Shown one piece after another: positions 31,266 to 42,388 of a stretch of DNA of 64,000 nucleotides (its first letter is position 1; every line of letters begins with the position of its first letter). Position numbers and translations under genes: made by a program. The notes under the pieces are model-generated. The model was not told the DNA's origin and did no database searches. It was given only the letters and a program-made list of their open reading frames with translations. Source of the DNA: Alteribacillus iranensis (GTDB lineage: Bacteria > Bacillota > Bacilli > Bacillales > Marinococcaceae); NCBI RefSeq assembly GCF_900113025.1, contig NZ_FONT01000001.1, positions 682,001 to 746,000 on the forward strand, in the 5' to 3' direction.

Positions 31266-32609
31266 TCAAGCAGTATCTTTTTTATTCTCTTGATCCATTT
31301 TATCTTTCATCGAAGCAAACATGGCTCCGTTCCCGTACCCGTATTCTTTACCCGGAAGGATAAGATTTAGAATAATTCCTAAGAAGGTAGCTAACGCCAT
31401 TCCTGTAATTTCCACCCCTTCACCGAGGTTAATAAATGCTCCTCCGATTCCTGTTACGAGTATAACTGATGGAATAATGAGATTGCGCTTAATTCCAAAG
31501 TCAATCTGGTTATCAATCATCATTCTCATCCCAGAGGAAGCGATAATTCCGTATAACAGGATGGAGACTCCTCCCATAACAGCTCCTGGGATACTTGCTA
31601 TCAATGCTTCTACTTTTCCAACAAAACCGAAGAAGATCGCAAAGACGGCAGCTCCACCAATCACAAAGACACTAAATACTCTCGTAATTGCAACTACTCC
31701 AACGTTCTCTCCATACGTCGTATTAGGAGGACCGCCTATCAGGGAGGCTACAATAGTTGCTACTCCGTCTCCCATAATCGTCCGGTGAAGACCCGGTTTT
31801 TTCAGGAAATTCCTTCCCGTCACTTTACTTAACACCATTGTATCGCCTATGTGTTCAGCTAAAGTAACTAGAGCAATCGGAGCCATTAAGATGACAATGC
31901 TCCAGCTCCAACTTGGAGAGAAGGTAACAAACGGAATAACAAAGTTTGGTACATGAAACCAAGGGGCAGCTGAGACTTCACTAAAATTTACTAACCCTGC
32001 AAATGAAGCGATGATGTATCCCCCAACTACTCCAAAAAGAATTGGTATTAAGTTGAAAAAACCTTTAAAGTACACAGATGCAATAATAGTAATGGCAAGA
32101 GTAGCCAAAGCTACACTGAAGTGAAGCATTGGGTTGATATATTGTCCGCTTTCTGCGTCGAAGTTCATCGCCATTTCAATTGCTGTTCCTGCAAGTCCAA
32201 GACCGATAACCATGATGACTGGGCCTACCACTACCGGAGGGAGAAGATTCATCAACCATTGCACTCCACTCCCTTTTATAAGCAGGGCAGCCACCCCGTA
32301 CACAATACCAGCAGTGAATGTACCAATCATTACACCTTCTGGCCCTCCTATTGCCATGGCGGAGATGACTGGCATGATAAAAGCGAAGGATGAGCCAAGA
32401 TATGCTGGTATTTGACCTTTCGTTATGATTAAATATGCAATCGTCCCGAGCCCACTTGATACTAAAGCTACCGCTGGGCTTAAACCCGTAAGAATCGGTA
32501 CCAAGATGGTAGCTCCAAACATAGCAAATAAGTGCTGTAAACTTAAAATGATCCACTGGTTCCACTTCGGTACATCTTTGACATCTAACCTTACTTCTTC
32601 TTTTCTCAT
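31266..32609 (-). CDS. pyrP: Uracil permease (NCS2 family)
   Basis: A 447-residue transporter with many hydrophobic helices. It starts with the cytosolic WNQWIILSLQHLFAMFGATILVP and shows the NCS2 motif AEHIGDTMVLSK and GGPPNTTYGENVGVV. It imports uracil with protons. Its place between pyrR and pyrB and the flanking PyrR attenuators match the B. subtilis operon. Confidence 0.96.
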   Translation of the reverse strand: MRKEEVRLDVKDVPKWNQWIILSLQHLFAMFGATILVPILTGLSPAVALVSSGLGTIAYLIITKGQIPAYLGSSFAFIMPVISAMAIGGPEGVMIGTFTAGIVYGVAALLIKGSGVQWLMNLLPPVVVGPVIMVIGLGLAGTAIEMAMNFDAESGQYINPMLHFSVALATLAITIIASVYFKGFFNLIPILFGVVGGYIIASFAGLVNFSEVSAAPWFHVPNFVIPFVTFSPSWSWSIVILMAPIALVTLAEHIGDTMVLSKVTGRNFLKKPGLHRTIMGDGVATIVASLIGGPPNTTYGENVGVVAITRVFSVFVIGGAAVFAIFFGFVGKVEALIASIPGAVMGGVSILLYGIIASSGMRMMIDNQIDFGIKRNLIIPSVILVTGIGGAFINLGEGVEITGMALATFLGIILNLILPGKEYGYGNGAMFASMKDKMDQENKKDTA

Positions 32610-32677
32610 TGTACCTCTCCCCTTTTTTGAGATATATTGGAACGTCTATTCTGCCAGTAAGAAAAACGTATACTGAT

Positions 32678-32780
32678 AAAAAAAGCCCCTTTGTCCCGGA
32701 GACAAAGAGGCAGAAATCACTGGCAGAAAGGCCGGGTGGCCCATACTAGGATCTTCACCTCTTTTCAGTCTCGCAGGACT
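32678..32780 (-). promoter_or_regulatory. PyrR attenuator 2 (pyrR-pyrP intercistronic)
   Basis: On the minus strand the PyrR loop AGTCCTGCGAGACT (32767-32780) precedes a strong terminator, GCCTCTTTGTC / GACAAAGGGGC (32685-32711) plus seven T's. The arrangement matches the second B. subtilis pyr attenuator. Confidence 0.9.
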
Positions 32781-32798
32781 GATTTAAAGAGATATATA

Positions 32799-33353
<555 letters not shown>

Positions 33354-33391
33354 TCAACCCGCCCTCTTTTAATGACTTTATATTGTCCCAT

Positions 33392-33505
33392 AAAAAAACC
33401 TCTCATCCGATGAATGAGAGGGGTCTTTTTACATATACGTACACTTCAGCTGCAAGAATTACAGCCGATTCCTGTACATAAGATCCTTCTCAGCCTCACG
33501 GGACT
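33392..33505 (-). promoter_or_regulatory. PyrR attenuator 1 (5' leader of the pyr operon)
   Basis: On the minus strand the PyrR loop AGTCCCGTGAGGCT (33492-33505) matches the consensus exactly. A terminator follows, CCTCTCAT / ATGAGAGG (33399-33422) with seven T's, 46 nt before pyrR. Confidence 0.92.
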
Positions 33506-33567
33506 ACAATTAAAGGTACTCGTCTTTTATTATGTTTTAAAAGGTTATCATTTCTTCTGTTATAGTG

Positions 33568-33596
33568 ATTATGACAGAATGTCAGGATGAAATCAA
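33568..33596 (-). promoter_or_regulatory. sigma-A promoter of the pyr operon
   Basis: TTGATT (33591-33596), 17-bp spacer, CATAAT (33568-33573) on the minus strand. The -35 overlaps the rluD stop codon. Transcription would begin about 55 nt before the first PyrR loop. Confidence 0.6.
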
Positions 33597-34507
33597 TCCT
33601 TTTTTTCTAAATCCTCTATTAAAACCTTCATATCTCTCGGTAGTTCAGCTTCTATTTGCACCTCTTTATCTGTCGAGGGATGAGTGAATTCCAGTTGATA
33701 CGCGTGAAGTGCTTGACCATTGATCGGTAACGTTTTAGCACGACCATATTTAGGATCACCGGCAACGGGATAACCGATATAGGCCATATGCACTCTGATT
33801 TGATGCATTCTCCCTGTCAGAAGCTGACATTCTAAAAGTGTGTAATTTTCCCAGCGATTCAGGACTTTAAAATATGTTACCGCATCTTTAGAGTTTTTAT
33901 CGGTAACAGCCATTTTTTGACGATCTCTTAGATCTCTTCCGATGGGAGCATCAATTGTTCCATAATCATGAGGCAGATCTCCATGTACGATAGCCCTGTA
34001 TATTCTTTTCACCTTTCGTTCTTGGAGCTGAAGGCCAAGTTTTTCGTGTGCTTTGTCATTTTTTGCTGCAACGAGAAGCCCGGATGTATCTTTATCCAGC
34101 CGATGGACGATCCCAGGACGCCATTCTCCATTTAAAGTAGAGAGCGTACTACAGTGGTGCATCAATCCGTTTACCAAAGTGCCAGTATGGTGACCGGGTG
34201 CTGGATGGACCACCATTCCTCGTGGCTTATTAACGACGATGACATCGTTATCTTCATAACGAACATCTAACTCTATTGGTTCGGGCAATAATTCTATTTC
34301 TTTCTTCTCTTCAGGAAAGACATCGATTCTATCATGTTCTTGTAACGTGTAATTACTCTTTATTCTTTTCTCATTGACTTGAACACGGTTCTCTTTTATC
34401 CAAGTTTGTATGACCGTCCGAGACCATTCTTCCTTTTTTTGAGCTAAAAATTTATCGATTCTACTGCCCGCTTCCCCTTGTTGAACTAACCATGTTTCTT
34501 GTTTCAT
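33593..34507 (-). CDS. rluD: 23S rRNA pseudouridine synthase RluD family (YlyB)
   Basis: A 304-residue protein with an N-terminal S4 domain ([16 protein letters not shown]) and a pseudouridine synthase domain. The catalytic Asp is in [16 protein letters not shown], and the later [16 protein letters not shown] is the usual RluA-family motif. It overlaps lspA by 4 nt (ATGA), the pair seen in B. subtilis. Confidence 0.95.
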   Translation of the reverse strand: MKQETWLVQQGEAGSRIDKFLAQKKEEWSRTVIQTWIKENRVQVNEKRIKSNYTLQEHDRIDVFPEEKKEIELLPEPIELDVRYEDNDVIVVNKPRGMVVHPAPGHHTGTLVNGLMHHCSTLSTLNGEWRPGIVHRLDKDTSGLLVAAKNDKAHEKLGLQLQERKVKRIYRAIVHGDLPHDYGTIDAPIGRDLRDRQKMAVTDKNSKDAVTYFKVLNRWENYTLLECQLLTGRMHQIRVHMAYIGYPVAGDPKYGRAKTLPINGQALHAYQLEFTHPSTDKEVQIEAELPRDMKVLIEDLEKKD

Positions 34508-34980
34508 TCTTTTAAATTCCTCTTTTCCTTCATTTCAGACACTGTCATCTTGATGATCAGTAAAACCACACCGGATACAAGCGCGGAATCAGCGATATTA
34601 AATATAGGATAATTGTAAGTGAATATGTAAACATCAAAAAAGTCTACCACTTCACCTAGTAATACACGATCGATAAAATTACCAATTGCTCCGCCAAGAA
34701 TAAGCCCTAGTGATATGCCGTATGTGCGGCTTTCTTTTGCGTACTTCTGCATGTAATAGATGACTGCGATAATAACGACCACTGTCACAATGTAGAAAAA
34801 CATCATTTGGCCTTGGAGGATACCAAAAGCTGCACCGGCATTGCGGTGAGAGGTAATATAAAAGAATCCAGGTATCACTTCTATACTTTCCCCAATGTCC
34901 ATGTTCTTTGTAACCAAAAACTTTGTTAGTTGATCCAGACCGATAATTATTAATGCAACGAGATAATATACGATATTCAT
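34504..34980 (-). CDS. lspA: Lipoprotein signal peptidase II
   Basis: A 158-residue protein with four membrane segments and the two catalytic aspartates in GNFIDRV...VVDFFD and FNIADSAL. It removes signal peptides from prolipoproteins after lipidation. ATG 34980 is chosen for family length (B. subtilis 154 aa) and a GGGAG 9 nt before it; an in-frame start 12 codons upstream lacks support. The ylyA gene usually found between ileS and lspA is absent. Confidence 0.95.
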   Translation of the reverse strand: MNIVYYLVALIIIGLDQLTKFLVTKNMDIGESIEVIPGFFYITSHRNAGAAFGILQGQMMFFYIVTVVVIIAVIYYMQKYAKESRTYGISLGLILGGAIGNFIDRVLLGEVVDFFDVYIFTYNYPIFNIADSALVSGVVLLIIKMTVSEMKEKRNLKE

Positions 34981-35011
34981 AATCGAAAGCTCCCTGTTTA
35001 ATATAAGCATT

Positions 35012-35043
35012 CCCAAACAACAGGCATTTTCATTCTGCTGTTT
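35012..35043. terminator. Hairpin between ileS and lspA
   Basis: Minus-strand CCCAAACA pairs with TGTTTGGG, 12 nt after the ileS stop. There is no clear T-run on either strand, so it may be a weak terminator or an RNA processing or stabilising hairpin. Confidence 0.35.
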
Positions 35044-35055
35044 GGGAAGGATTTG

Positions 35056-37827
35056 TTATACTTCGCTGTAATGAGTGGTAACAATATCAGCACACTTTTC
35101 ACAGAGATCAGGATGCTTTTCATCATTCCCCACTGTCTCTGTTACTGTCCAACAGCGTGCACACGTCTCACCTTCAGCAGGAATAACAATAACCGATGTG
35201 TTTTCAAACATTTCAGCTTCTGATGGTGCTTCCGATTTTTCACCCGCTATCGATGCTTTAGATACGATAAATAGTTTATCCAGATCGCCTGCTTTTTCTA
35301 ACAAAGCTTTTAATTCTTCTTCCGGATATAATTTTATCTCTGCCGTTAGGGATTTTCCAATCTTCTTTTCATTACGGGCATTCTCTAATGCTTTCAATAC
35401 ATCATCACGCGCTGCCATAATCTGATCCCACTTTGAAAGCAGCTCTTTATCTTTTTCTGTCAACATAGATTCTCTTGGCATGTCGGTCAACTGAACACTG
35501 TCTGCATCAGTGCCAGGGATGAATTCCCAAACCTCCTCTGCAGTGTGTGGAATGATAGGTGCTGCTAACTGAATCAATGACTGTAACGTGTCAAACATGA
35601 CTGTTTGAATCGCACGGCGATTTTTATTGTTTTCCGCTTCAATATATAAAGTATCTTTTGCAATATCCATATAAAATGAACTTAGTTCTATCGTACAGAA
35701 ATTATGGAGAGCATGGTATACCGTCATAAATTGGTAATTTTCATACCCTTGTTGAACCTTGTTAATGAGTTCCTGCAGCTTCACTACCATGTATTGATCA
35801 AGTTCTGACATGTCATCAACCGGTACGCGGTTTGTTTTAGGATCAAAATCATTCAAGTTTCCAAGCATAAAACGGAAGGTGTTACGAAGCTTACGATACA
35901 CTTCAGCAACTTGTTTAAGGATGTCATCTGAAATACGAACATCCGCTTGATAATCGACGGAAGCGACCCAAAGCCTGAGAATGTCAGCACCGAGTTGTTT
36001 CATTACTTTATTCGGCACAACAACGTTTCCCATCGATTTACTCATCTTTCTGCCTTCTCCATCAAGAGCAAAACCATGACTTAATATCGATTTATACGGA
36101 GATTGACCTTTGACAGCAACACTTGTTGACAATGATGAATTAAACCATCCACGGTATTGATCAGATCCTTCTAGATACATATCCGCAGGAAAGCGTAAGT
36201 CCTCTCTCTCTTCCAAAACAGCTTGGTGAGAAGAACCGCTGTCAAACCAAACATCCATAATATCCATTTCTCTTGTAAAATCACCATTTGGACTATGCTC
36301 TGAGGTGAAGCCATCAGGAAGCAGTTCCTTCGTTTCCCATTCAAACCAAATATTAGATCCATGCTTTCGAAACAAGTCAGACACGTGATTAATTGTCTGA
36401 TCGGTAATGATAGCTTCTCCATCTTCTCCATAAAAGATTGGAATAGGTACTCCCCACGCGCGCTGTCTGGAGATACACCAGTCACCGCGGTCGCGAACCA
36501 TATTATACAGCCGTGTCTCCCCCCACTCTGGAATCCAGGAGACGGACCGAATCGCTTCTAGCAAATCCTCTCGAAAATCTTCGATCGATGCAAACCACTG
36601 GGCAGTTGCCCTGAAAATAACAGGCTTTTTTGTCCGCCAGTCATGCGGGTAAGAGTGTGTAATAAATTGAAGTTTGAGAAGGGAGCCTAACTCATCCAAT
36701 TTCTGAGTGATAGGTTTATTAGCCTCATCGTAAAACATTCCTTCAAAACCGGGTGCTTCATTAGTAAAATGACCCTTGTCATCCACTGGACAAAAGGCGT
36801 CTAATCCATACTGCTTCCCTACGACATAGTCATCTTCCCCGTGTCCTGGCGCCGTGTGTACACATCCAGTACCTGCATCAATCGTTACGTGGTCACCTAA
36901 TATGATTAAAGAATCTCTTCCATAAAGAGGATGCGCTGCCATGACATGTTCTAATTCTTGCCCTTTACATTTCTTCACTATTGCAGCTTGTTCCCATTCT
37001 AATTCTTTTTTCAGTTCTTCTAAACGGCCTTCAGCAATAACATACTTTTGCTCTCCCTCTTGTACCACTACATAGGTCAATTCAGGATGCACGGTGATTG
37101 CCAAGTTGGCAGGGATCGTCCAAGGGGTAGTAGTCCAAATAATGAACTTCTCATCTCCATCAAGAACCTGTTTCCCATCTTTTACGTCAAAAGCCACATA
37201 AATAGAAGGAGAGCGTTTGTCATGATATTCAATTTCTGCTTCAGCTAAAGCTGATTCAGATGAAGGAGACCAATACACAGGTTTTTTACCTTTATAGATA
37301 TAGCCTTTTTTCGCCATCTCACCAAATACTTTAATTTGTTGAGCTTCATATTCATGCGTCAACGTTATATAAGGATTATCCCAATCTCCTCTGACTCCAA
37401 GTCTTTTAAATTGCTCGCGTTGACTATTAATTTGTTCATGAGCGTATTCTTCACATAGCTTTCTGAACTCAGCAATTGTCATTTCTTTGCGCTTCACTTT
37501 TTTATTTTTAGTAAGAGCCGTTTCAATAGGAAGACCGTGTGTATCCCAACCTGGTACGTAAGGAGCATGGTACCCCATCATGGATCGAGAGCGAACAATA
37601 AAGTCTTTCAAAACTTTGTTTAAAGCATGCCCCATATGAATATCCCCATTTGCATAAGGTGGGCCATCGTGTAGTACAAATAGCGGACGCCCTTTTGTTC
37701 TTTCTTGTACTCGTTCATACATATTGTCTTCTTCCCACTGTTTTTGTCGTTCCGGCTCTTTATTAGGAAGGTTTCCTCTCATTGGAAACTTTGTTTTTGG
37801 CATTAACAATGTCTCTTTGTAACTCAT
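35056..37827 (-). CDS. ileS: Isoleucyl-tRNA synthetase
   Basis: A 923-residue class I synthetase (B. subtilis 921 aa). The HIGH motif is HMGH in [14 protein letters not shown], the signature KMSKS is in [10 protein letters not shown], and the editing domain has the usual [14 protein letters not shown]-terminal zinc knuckle (CARCW...CEKC) is present. It is the bacterial mupirocin-sensitive type by overall length and layout, an inference. Expression is controlled by the T-box leader directly upstream. Confidence 0.97.
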   Translation of the reverse strand: MSYKETLLMPKTKFPMRGNLPNKEPERQKQWEEDNMYERVQERTKGRPLFVLHDGPPYANGDIHMGHALNKVLKDFIVRSRSMMGYHAPYVPGWDTHGLPIETALTKNKKVKRKEMTIAEFRKLCEEYAHEQINSQREQFKRLGVRGDWDNPYITLTHEYEAQQIKVFGEMAKKGYIYKGKKPVYWSPSSESALAEAEIEYHDKRSPSIYVAFDVKDGKQVLDGDEKFIIWTTTPWTIPANLAITVHPELTYVVVQEGEQKYVIAEGRLEELKKELEWEQAAIVKKCKGQELEHVMAAHPLYGRDSLIILGDHVTIDAGTGCVHTAPGHGEDDYVVGKQYGLDAFCPVDDKGHFTNEAPGFEGMFYDEANKPITQKLDELGSLLKLQFITHSYPHDWRTKKPVIFRATAQWFASIEDFREDLLEAIRSVSWIPEWGETRLYNMVRDRGDWCISRQRAWGVPIPIFYGEDGEAIITDQTINHVSDLFRKHGSNIWFEWETKELLPDGFTSEHSPNGDFTREMDIMDVWFDSGSSHQAVLEEREDLRFPADMYLEGSDQYRGWFNSSLSTSVAVKGQSPYKSILSHGFALDGEGRKMSKSMGNVVVPNKVMKQLGADILRLWVASVDYQADVRISDDILKQVAEVYRKLRNTFRFMLGNLNDFDPKTNRVPVDDMSELDQYMVVKLQELINKVQQGYENYQFMTVYHALHNFCTIELSSFYMDIAKDTLYIEAENNKNRRAIQTVMFDTLQSLIQLAAPIIPHTAEEVWEFIPGTDADSVQLTDMPRESMLTEKDKELLSKWDQIMAARDDVLKALENARNEKKIGKSLTAEIKLYPEEELKALLEKAGDLDKLFIVSKASIAGEKSEAPSEAEMFENTSVIVIPAEGETCARCWTVTETVGNDEKHPDLCEKCADIVTTHYSEV

Positions 37828-37871
37828 TTATTCTTCCTCCTATTTAAAGCGAATAGCTTTTATAATTTAAA

Positions 37872-38126
37872 CGATGAAAAAAGGCCTCCTCATCCCTGAA
37901 AAGGGACGAGAAAGCCTCGCGGTACCACCCTTGTTGTTTACTTGAATAAAGCACAACCACTTTGCTTGCGATAACGGCTCTAGCCGCCGAAGCCTAATAA
38001 TCATAAAGAATGTTCAGCTTCGGAACTCCAAGGTGATGTCCTGTTTCTTGTTTTACCGCGCTCTCACCACCCACGGTTCGCTGTGCAAAAACAGTCGGAA
38101 ACAGGCACGTCCTTATCTTCGTTGGT
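37872..38126 (-). promoter_or_regulatory. T-box riboswitch leader of ileS (Ile, specifier AUC)
   Basis: On the minus strand the T-box sequence AAGGGTGGTACCGCG (37918-37932) is followed by a terminator (AGGC..TCCC / GGGA..GGCCT, 37877-37917) with a T-run. Stem I is closed by CCTGTTTC / GAAACAGG (38098-38105 with 38040-38047). The specifier AUC lies at 38035-38037 in the internal loop, right for isoleucine. Uncharged tRNA-Ile would stabilise the antiterminator and allow ileS transcription. Confidence 0.93.
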
Positions 38127-38147
38127 TTTTGACTTTTTATTGATGAA

Positions 38148-38177
38148 ATTATAGAACAAATGACGTGAGTCCGTCAA
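38148..38177 (-). promoter_or_regulatory. sigma-A promoter of ileS
   Basis: TTGACG (38172-38177), 18-bp spacer, TATAAT (38148-38153) on the minus strand, just after the divIVA stop and about 20 nt before stem I of the T-box. Confidence 0.8.
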
Positions 38178-38178
38178 A

Positions 38179-38691
38179 TTATTCACGAGAAGGCACATTT
38201 TCTTCTTCTAGTTCTTCTGTCCCTTCATCTCTTTCAGTTACTTGATCCCAATCTTCATTATGTAGCATTTCGAGCTGGGCTTCAATGAGCATTTTAAAAC
38301 GCATGCGATAAACAGAAGCCTGTTTTTTTAGCTCTTCTATTTCCATTTCAATTTTCCTAGCCTTGTTTAAAGCATCGTTAATAATTCGATCTGCATTTTT
38401 TTCCGATTCTTTAATAATTAATTGGGCTTCTTTTCTTGCATTTCTGCGCACTTCTTCTGCAGATTCTTGAGCAACTAGAATAGATTTATTTAAGGTCTCC
38501 TCAATATTAGAGAAATGTTCAAGCCTTTCTTCTAATTCGTCCACCTTAGAAAATAATTCATTTTTTTCCCGGATTACTGTTTCATAATCTTTGATGACTT
38601 GATCTAAAAACTCATTCACTTCGTCTTCATCATATCCACGAAATCCTCGCGTAAACTCTTTATTATGAATATCTAGCGGTGTTAAAGGCAC
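38179..38691 (-). CDS. divIVA: Cell division site/polarity protein DivIVA
   Basis: A 170-residue coiled-coil protein. The N-terminal membrane-binding domain is clear ([30 protein letters not shown]), then long coiled coils ([39 protein letters not shown]). The start is GTG 38691, with AGGAGG 7-8 nt before it; a longer frame from 38736 does not fit the family start. DivIVA senses negative curvature at poles and septa, recruits MinJ and, in sporulation, RacA. Confidence 0.95.
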   Translation of the reverse strand: MPLTPLDIHNKEFTRGFRGYDEDEVNEFLDQVIKDYETVIREKNELFSKVDELEERLEHFSNIEETLNKSILVAQESAEEVRRNARKEAQLIIKESEKNADRIINDALNKARKIEMEIEELKKQASVYRMRFKMLIEAQLEMLHNEDWDQVTERDEGTEELEEENVPSRE

Positions 38692-38810
38692 ATTCCCCAC
38701 CTCCTGTAAAGTTAAAAATATATGTAAGATTCTCATTCCCTGGATTCTTCATCGGGCTATTTCTCTCTTATTCGCCAAAAATAGAGACATTTCCTGCAGA
38801 CAATGATATA

Positions 38811-39590
38811 TTAGCGACTTCCTTTTGTTCCATAAACAATTCGCCAACGCCCTTTTTTGGTTTGACCCTCTACTTCACGAATGATCGTCCGCCCCAAACC
38901 ACGAACAGAAACATAATCACCTTGTTGAAGAAGAGAGGATGCTTGGTCCGTGGTTTTCCAATTTACTTTCACAAGTTTCTTCTCTATATAGGCATTGGCT
39001 TTGCTTCGGGATATGTTATACATTTTTGCAATCAGCGCATCAATACGAAAAGAAGTAACAGTCGTAGTCTCGTATACCCATTCCTCTTCGACAGGAAGGA
39101 TGTTATGAAAAGAACGTTCGGATAGAGTGACAGGACCTTTTCCGATTTGTTGAAGGTTCATTTCAACAAAAGGAGCAATCTCCTTTGCAGTTACAAATTG
39201 ATAGTTCCCTTCGTATTCTAGAATATCTCCAAATTTACGCCTCTCCAGACCAAGTCCCATCAAGGAACCTAACACATCACGATGACTAATTTTTACGAAT
39301 TTCGAGGGATAATGAATGTCATAAAGCGTCATATCAAAATCTTCTTCATGAATGTTTTCATAAAATGGATATAACAACGCCCTTTTTCTTTCACAGTTTT
39401 CACTGCCGCCCCAAAAAGATAAATAAACGATTTCGTCCTTTCCTACCACTGATGCAAGAATATCTTGTTCTCGCGGGTCCAAGAAATCAGTCAGCTTTTG
39501 ATCATATGTGTGTTCAACTGCAGCTTTCCATTCTAAAGCTTGTTCTATAAATGCGTGCTCTTCTTTGCGGAAGTGTTCGAAAATTGACAT
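38811..39590 (-). CDS. ylmH: YlmH, S4-domain RNA-binding protein
   Basis: A 259-residue protein. The C-terminal S4 domain (about residues 180-250) reads SFRIDALIAKMYNISRSKANAYIEKKLVKVNWK. The family is a ribosome-associated quality-control factor that acts with RqcH (rqcH is also in this window) and is placed next to divIVA in many Firmicutes. The N-terminal part resembles YlmH throughout. Confidence 0.93.
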   Translation of the reverse strand: MSIFEHFRKEEHAFIEQALEWKAAVEHTYDQKLTDFLDPREQDILASVVGKDEIVYLSFWGGSENCERKRALLYPFYENIHEEDFDMTLYDIHYPSKFVKISHRDVLGSLMGLGLERRKFGDILEYEGNYQFVTAKEIAPFVEMNLQQIGKGPVTLSERSFHNILPVEEEWVYETTTVTSFRIDALIAKMYNISRSKANAYIEKKLVKVNWKTTDQASSLLQQGDYVSVRGLGRTIIREVEGQTKKGRWRIVYGTKGSR

Positions 39591-39755
39591 CTCTAACCGT
39601 CCTTCATAACTCCTGTACCAACATGGAAGACGTACACCCAGCTTCAGACTAAATTAGCTCGAGTTTATTTCCATTCACTCGCGGTGCATAAGTCTCTTCC
39701 TAGTCTCCTAAGCTTATCACCTAAAGCTACCGCCTTACCCTTTGCTAGAATCAAC

Positions 39756-40010
39756 CTAGAAAAAGAGTGCTTGCACTCCAAACCTAGCAAAATGAAGGGC
39801 AATAATCGCCACGATCGGTGATATATCTATCATTCCTAGAGGCGGTATAATGCGTCGAAAAGGCTCTAAATATGGTTCTACTAAACTTCCAAGCATTTGT
39901 CCAAAAGACGATTCTCGAGCGTTTGGAAACCAGGACATTAATATATAAGCAATAATAATCCACGAATATATTTGCATTCCTGTAAGCAATATAACTCCAA
40001 TTGTTTGCAT
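39756..40010 (-). CDS. ylmG: YggT family membrane protein YlmG
   Basis: An 84-residue protein with two hydrophobic helices and the YggT motif SWFPNARESSFGQMLGSLVEPYLEPFRRIIPPLG. The family is found in bacteria and plastids and is linked to division or membrane organisation; its biochemical role is not known. Placed after sepF as in B. subtilis. Confidence 0.93.
   Translation of the reverse strand: MQTIGVILLTGMQIYSWIIIAYILMSWFPNARESSFGQMLGSLVEPYLEPFRRIIPPLGMIDISPIVAIIALHFARFGVQALFF
39759..39779 (-). terminator. Short terminator-like hairpin at the ylmG stop
   Basis: GAGTG / CACTC around CAAG on the minus strand, followed by TTTTTC, overlapping the last codons of ylmG. The stem is only 5 bp. 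The 165 nt from here to ylmH contain no recognised gene. Confidence 0.3.
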
Positions 40011-40036
40011 GAGTTGTAATCTCCTTTAAAATCGAA

Positions 40037-40441
40037 TCAATCATGGGACTGGCTTAACATTTCGGATATGGCGCCGGAAACATCGACATTATCCGGAGTA
40101 CATAGGAATATATGATACCCCACTTTTTGCATTTCCCCGCCAATAGCGTAAACGGTCCCACTTAAAAAATCAACTACTCTTCTTGCTTCTTCGTTAGGGA
40201 GGCGCTGCAGGTTAATGATGACTGATTTTCTATTTTTTAAATGGTCCGCAATATCTTGTGCCTCTTCATACACACGAGGTTCCACCAGCATAACCTTAGC
40301 TGATTGTTGAATGCTTTGCAAACTGACAACGTTTTTAGTATGATTCTCCTGTTCGGAGGTATCTGCCACTTCCACCTCTTCTTCAACTACGTCGTCATCT
40401 AACTCAAAAAAACGTTTAAATTTCGATTTAAAGCTCATCAT
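40037..40441 (-). CDS. sepF: Cell division protein SepF
   Basis: A 134-residue protein. A short amphipathic N-terminus ([13 protein letters not shown]) binds membrane, an acidic linker follows, and the C-terminal SepF domain has [20 protein letters not shown] and the ring-forming [13 protein letters not shown]. It bundles FtsZ filaments and anchors them to the membrane. Two adjacent ATG codons (40441 and 40438) are possible starts. Confidence 0.95.
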   Translation of the reverse strand: MMSFKSKFKRFFELDDDVVEEEVEVADTSEQENHTKNVVSLQSIQQSAKVMLVEPRVYEEAQDIADHLKNRKSVIINLQRLPNEEARRVVDFLSGTVYAIGGEMQKVGYHIFLCTPDNVDVSGAISEMLSQSHD

Positions 40442-40486
40442 TCTCCCCCCTTCCGCCTCGTGAATGACCCGTGATGTCAGAGTTCG

Positions 40487-41167
40487 TTAGCTTTTCCCTA
40501 CTAAGAGACTGCCAATCCGTACAATCGTAGCGCCTTCTTCAACAGCAATGTGAAAATCATTAGACATCCCCATTGACAACTCCCGGCAAGGAGCATGCTT
40601 AAGATTTAAATCGATCACGCGATCTCGCAGTTCTCTCAGCCTCCGAAAGACAGGTCTCGTAGCTTCAGGATCCTCTTCATAAGGAGCCATGGTCATAAGT
40701 CCGACCACCTCAATTGATGGATATTGCTCAAGGGATTGAATGAAATCAATCGTTCCATCAGGTGATAACCCTGCCTTTGATTCCTCTCCTGATACGTTCA
40801 CTTGAACAAAACAACGAACTTTCTTTTGTTCAGGACACCGCTTCTGAAATTCTTTTGCTAGTGATTTACGATCAAGAGAATGGAAATAATCATACTTATC
40901 AATGATTTCTTTTACTTTTCTCGATTGAAGAGTGCCTATGAAGTGAAAGGTAGCTTGTCCATTCAAAGCTTCCCACTTTTTCACCGCCCCTTCCAATCTG
41001 TTCTCACCTATATGATGTATCCCCGCTGCCACTGCAGCTTTAGCAGTATCCACTGATACATATTTTGTTACCGCCACGATTTTAACATCTTCGTGTTTTC
41101 GGCCTGATTTGTCACATGCTGTCTTAATTGTTTCTTGAATGTCTGCTAAATTTTCTGCAATTGTCAC
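40487..41167 (-). CDS. ylmE: YggS family PLP-binding protein YlmE
   Basis: A 226-residue fold-type III PLP protein with the PLP lysine in VKIVAVTKYV, and HFIGTLQSRK, FVQVNVSGEESKAG and GMSNDF motifs. The family keeps vitamin B6 and amino acid pools balanced. GTG 41167 is chosen because AGGAGG lies 8 nt before it and gives the family length; it still overlaps ylmD by 44 nt. Confidence 0.92.
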   Translation of the reverse strand: MTIAENLADIQETIKTACDKSGRKHEDVKIVAVTKYVSVDTAKAAVAAGIHHIGENRLEGAVKKWEALNGQATFHFIGTLQSRKVKEIIDKYDYFHSLDRKSLAKEFQKRCPEQKKVRCFVQVNVSGEESKAGLSPDGTIDFIQSLEQYPSIEVVGLMTMAPYEEDPEATRPVFRRLRELRDRVIDLNLKHAPCRELSMGMSNDFHIAVEEGATIVRIGSLLVGKS

Positions 41168-42008
41168 CGTGCTTTCCTCCTGTACTTTCCTTAGTTCCAT
41201 CATTCTTTATTCCTATACATGTCATCATTCGGCCAGTTGTTCCTTGATCTCTCCGATGAGAAAAGAACAAATTATCCTCTATATATGTACAATGTTTGCT
41301 TATAAATATATTCTCAAGAGGTAATCCAGCTTTTTCAAGAAGGAGTGCGTTCATTTGTTTTAAATTTAACTGATAGTGGCCTTTCTTTGAAGTATACCAT
41401 GGTTTCGGTTTCTCTTTCGGACATATCATATCCATTCGGTGAATGACTCTTTCATCTACTTCATAACGCGCTTGTGAAATAGATGGACCGATGACAGCTA
41501 CTATGTCACCGACAGGAACCTCTTTTTTATAAATCCATTCTTTCACTAATTTTCCTCCGATATCTAAAGAGGTACCTTTCCAGCCGGCATGCGCAAGCCC
41601 AACGTAACGAGTCAGAGGTGAATAAAAAAATAAAGGGACACAATCTGCATAATAACTAGTTAAGAGGATTCCTCTCTCCCTAGTATACATTCCATCCGCT
41701 TCTAGTGGTGTCTCATTCAATATATTAGTGCTGGACATTTCTATAATATGATCTCCATGTACTTGTTCCGCCTCCACCCAATGAGAGAAGCCAGGACCTA
41801 TTTGGTCTGCAATGGCCTGCCTATTTGCTGATACTGCGGCTGGATCATCACCTGTGTAGTAAGCCATATTTAATGAGTGAAAAGAATGACGACTATTCCC
41901 GTTGCGCCGAGTAGTCATTCCAGCTATCAAATCCTCATCATCATCGAATGGAGAAACATTCACTTCTAGAAAACTTTCAGAACGTGGAAAAAAAGGATCC
42001 TTCCTCAC
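41124..42008 (-). CDS. ylmD: Peptidoglycan editing factor/laccase-domain protein YlmD (PgeF)
   Basis: A 294-residue YfiH/DUF152 protein with the three metal-site residues in EQVHGDH, YADCVPLFF and AHAGWKGT. E. coli YfiH hydrolyses UDP-MurNAc with the wrong amino acid (L-Ser) and relatives act on purine nucleosides. The conserved part ends near TTGRMMTCIGI; the last 28 or so residues (rich in Lys, Gly, Asn and Arg) run into ylmE and are not family-like. Confidence 0.92.
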   Translation of the reverse strand: MRKDPFFPRSESFLEVNVSPFDDDEDLIAGMTTRRNGNSRHSFHSLNMAYYTGDDPAAVSANRQAIADQIGPGFSHWVEAEQVHGDHIIEMSSTNILNETPLEADGMYTRERGILLTSYYADCVPLFFYSPLTRYVGLAHAGWKGTSLDIGGKLVKEWIYKKEVPVGDIVAVIGPSISQARYEVDERVIHRMDMICPKEKPKPWYTSKKGHYQLNLKQMNALLLEKAGLPLENIFISKHCTYIEDNLFFSHRRDQGTTGRMMTCIGIKNDGTKESTGGKHGDNCRKFSRHSRNN

Positions 42009-42151
42009 GCAAATCGCTTCCTTTATTCGTACATTTTGCCATAAATCGTCTATTTATTTTAACATATTTTATGATCATCCCATAGAAAGTTCTCGTTTGT
42101 TTTATTTATAATATGCTCTCTTCTTCTTTTTTTCTACGATGTTCCTAAATT

Positions 42152-42388
42152 TCATTCTTCATAGAGATTCACTAATATGACGTCTGATCCAATTTTTACT
42201 ATTTGTGTCCATGGTATGACAAATTCGTTATCACGATTGAAAAAGTTCATCATCTTTCCAGCCCCACCTACTATGAGTGCTTCTACCTGCCCTGCTTCAA
42301 CATTTATATCAATATCCCCAACATGGCCGAGCCTTTTTCCGGTATGCATATTCACTATATCTTTCGCTTGGAGTTCTGATATTCGCAT
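42152..42388 (-). CDS. ylmC: PRC-barrel sporulation-associated protein YlmC/YmxH family
   Basis: A 78-residue PRC-barrel protein (MRISELQAKDIVNMHTGKRLGHVGDIDINVEAG). ATG 42388 follows AAAGGAGAGG; an in-frame GTG two codons earlier is unlikely. The role of the family is not well defined. It is separated from ylmD by 143 nt and may be monocistronic. Confidence 0.9.
   Translation of the reverse strand: MRISELQAKDIVNMHTGKRLGHVGDIDINVEAGQVEALIVGGAGKMMNFFNRDNEFVIPWTQIVKIGSDVILVNLYEE

Noticed and set aside
32121-32415. Two overlapping plus-strand ORFs opposite pyrP
   Set aside because: Antisense shadows of a well-conserved membrane protein gene.
39665-39758. Open stretch in the ylmG-ylmH gap (LAKGKAVALGDKL...)
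   Set aside because: No start codon with a ribosome site, different frame from ylmG, no recognised family; probably chance.
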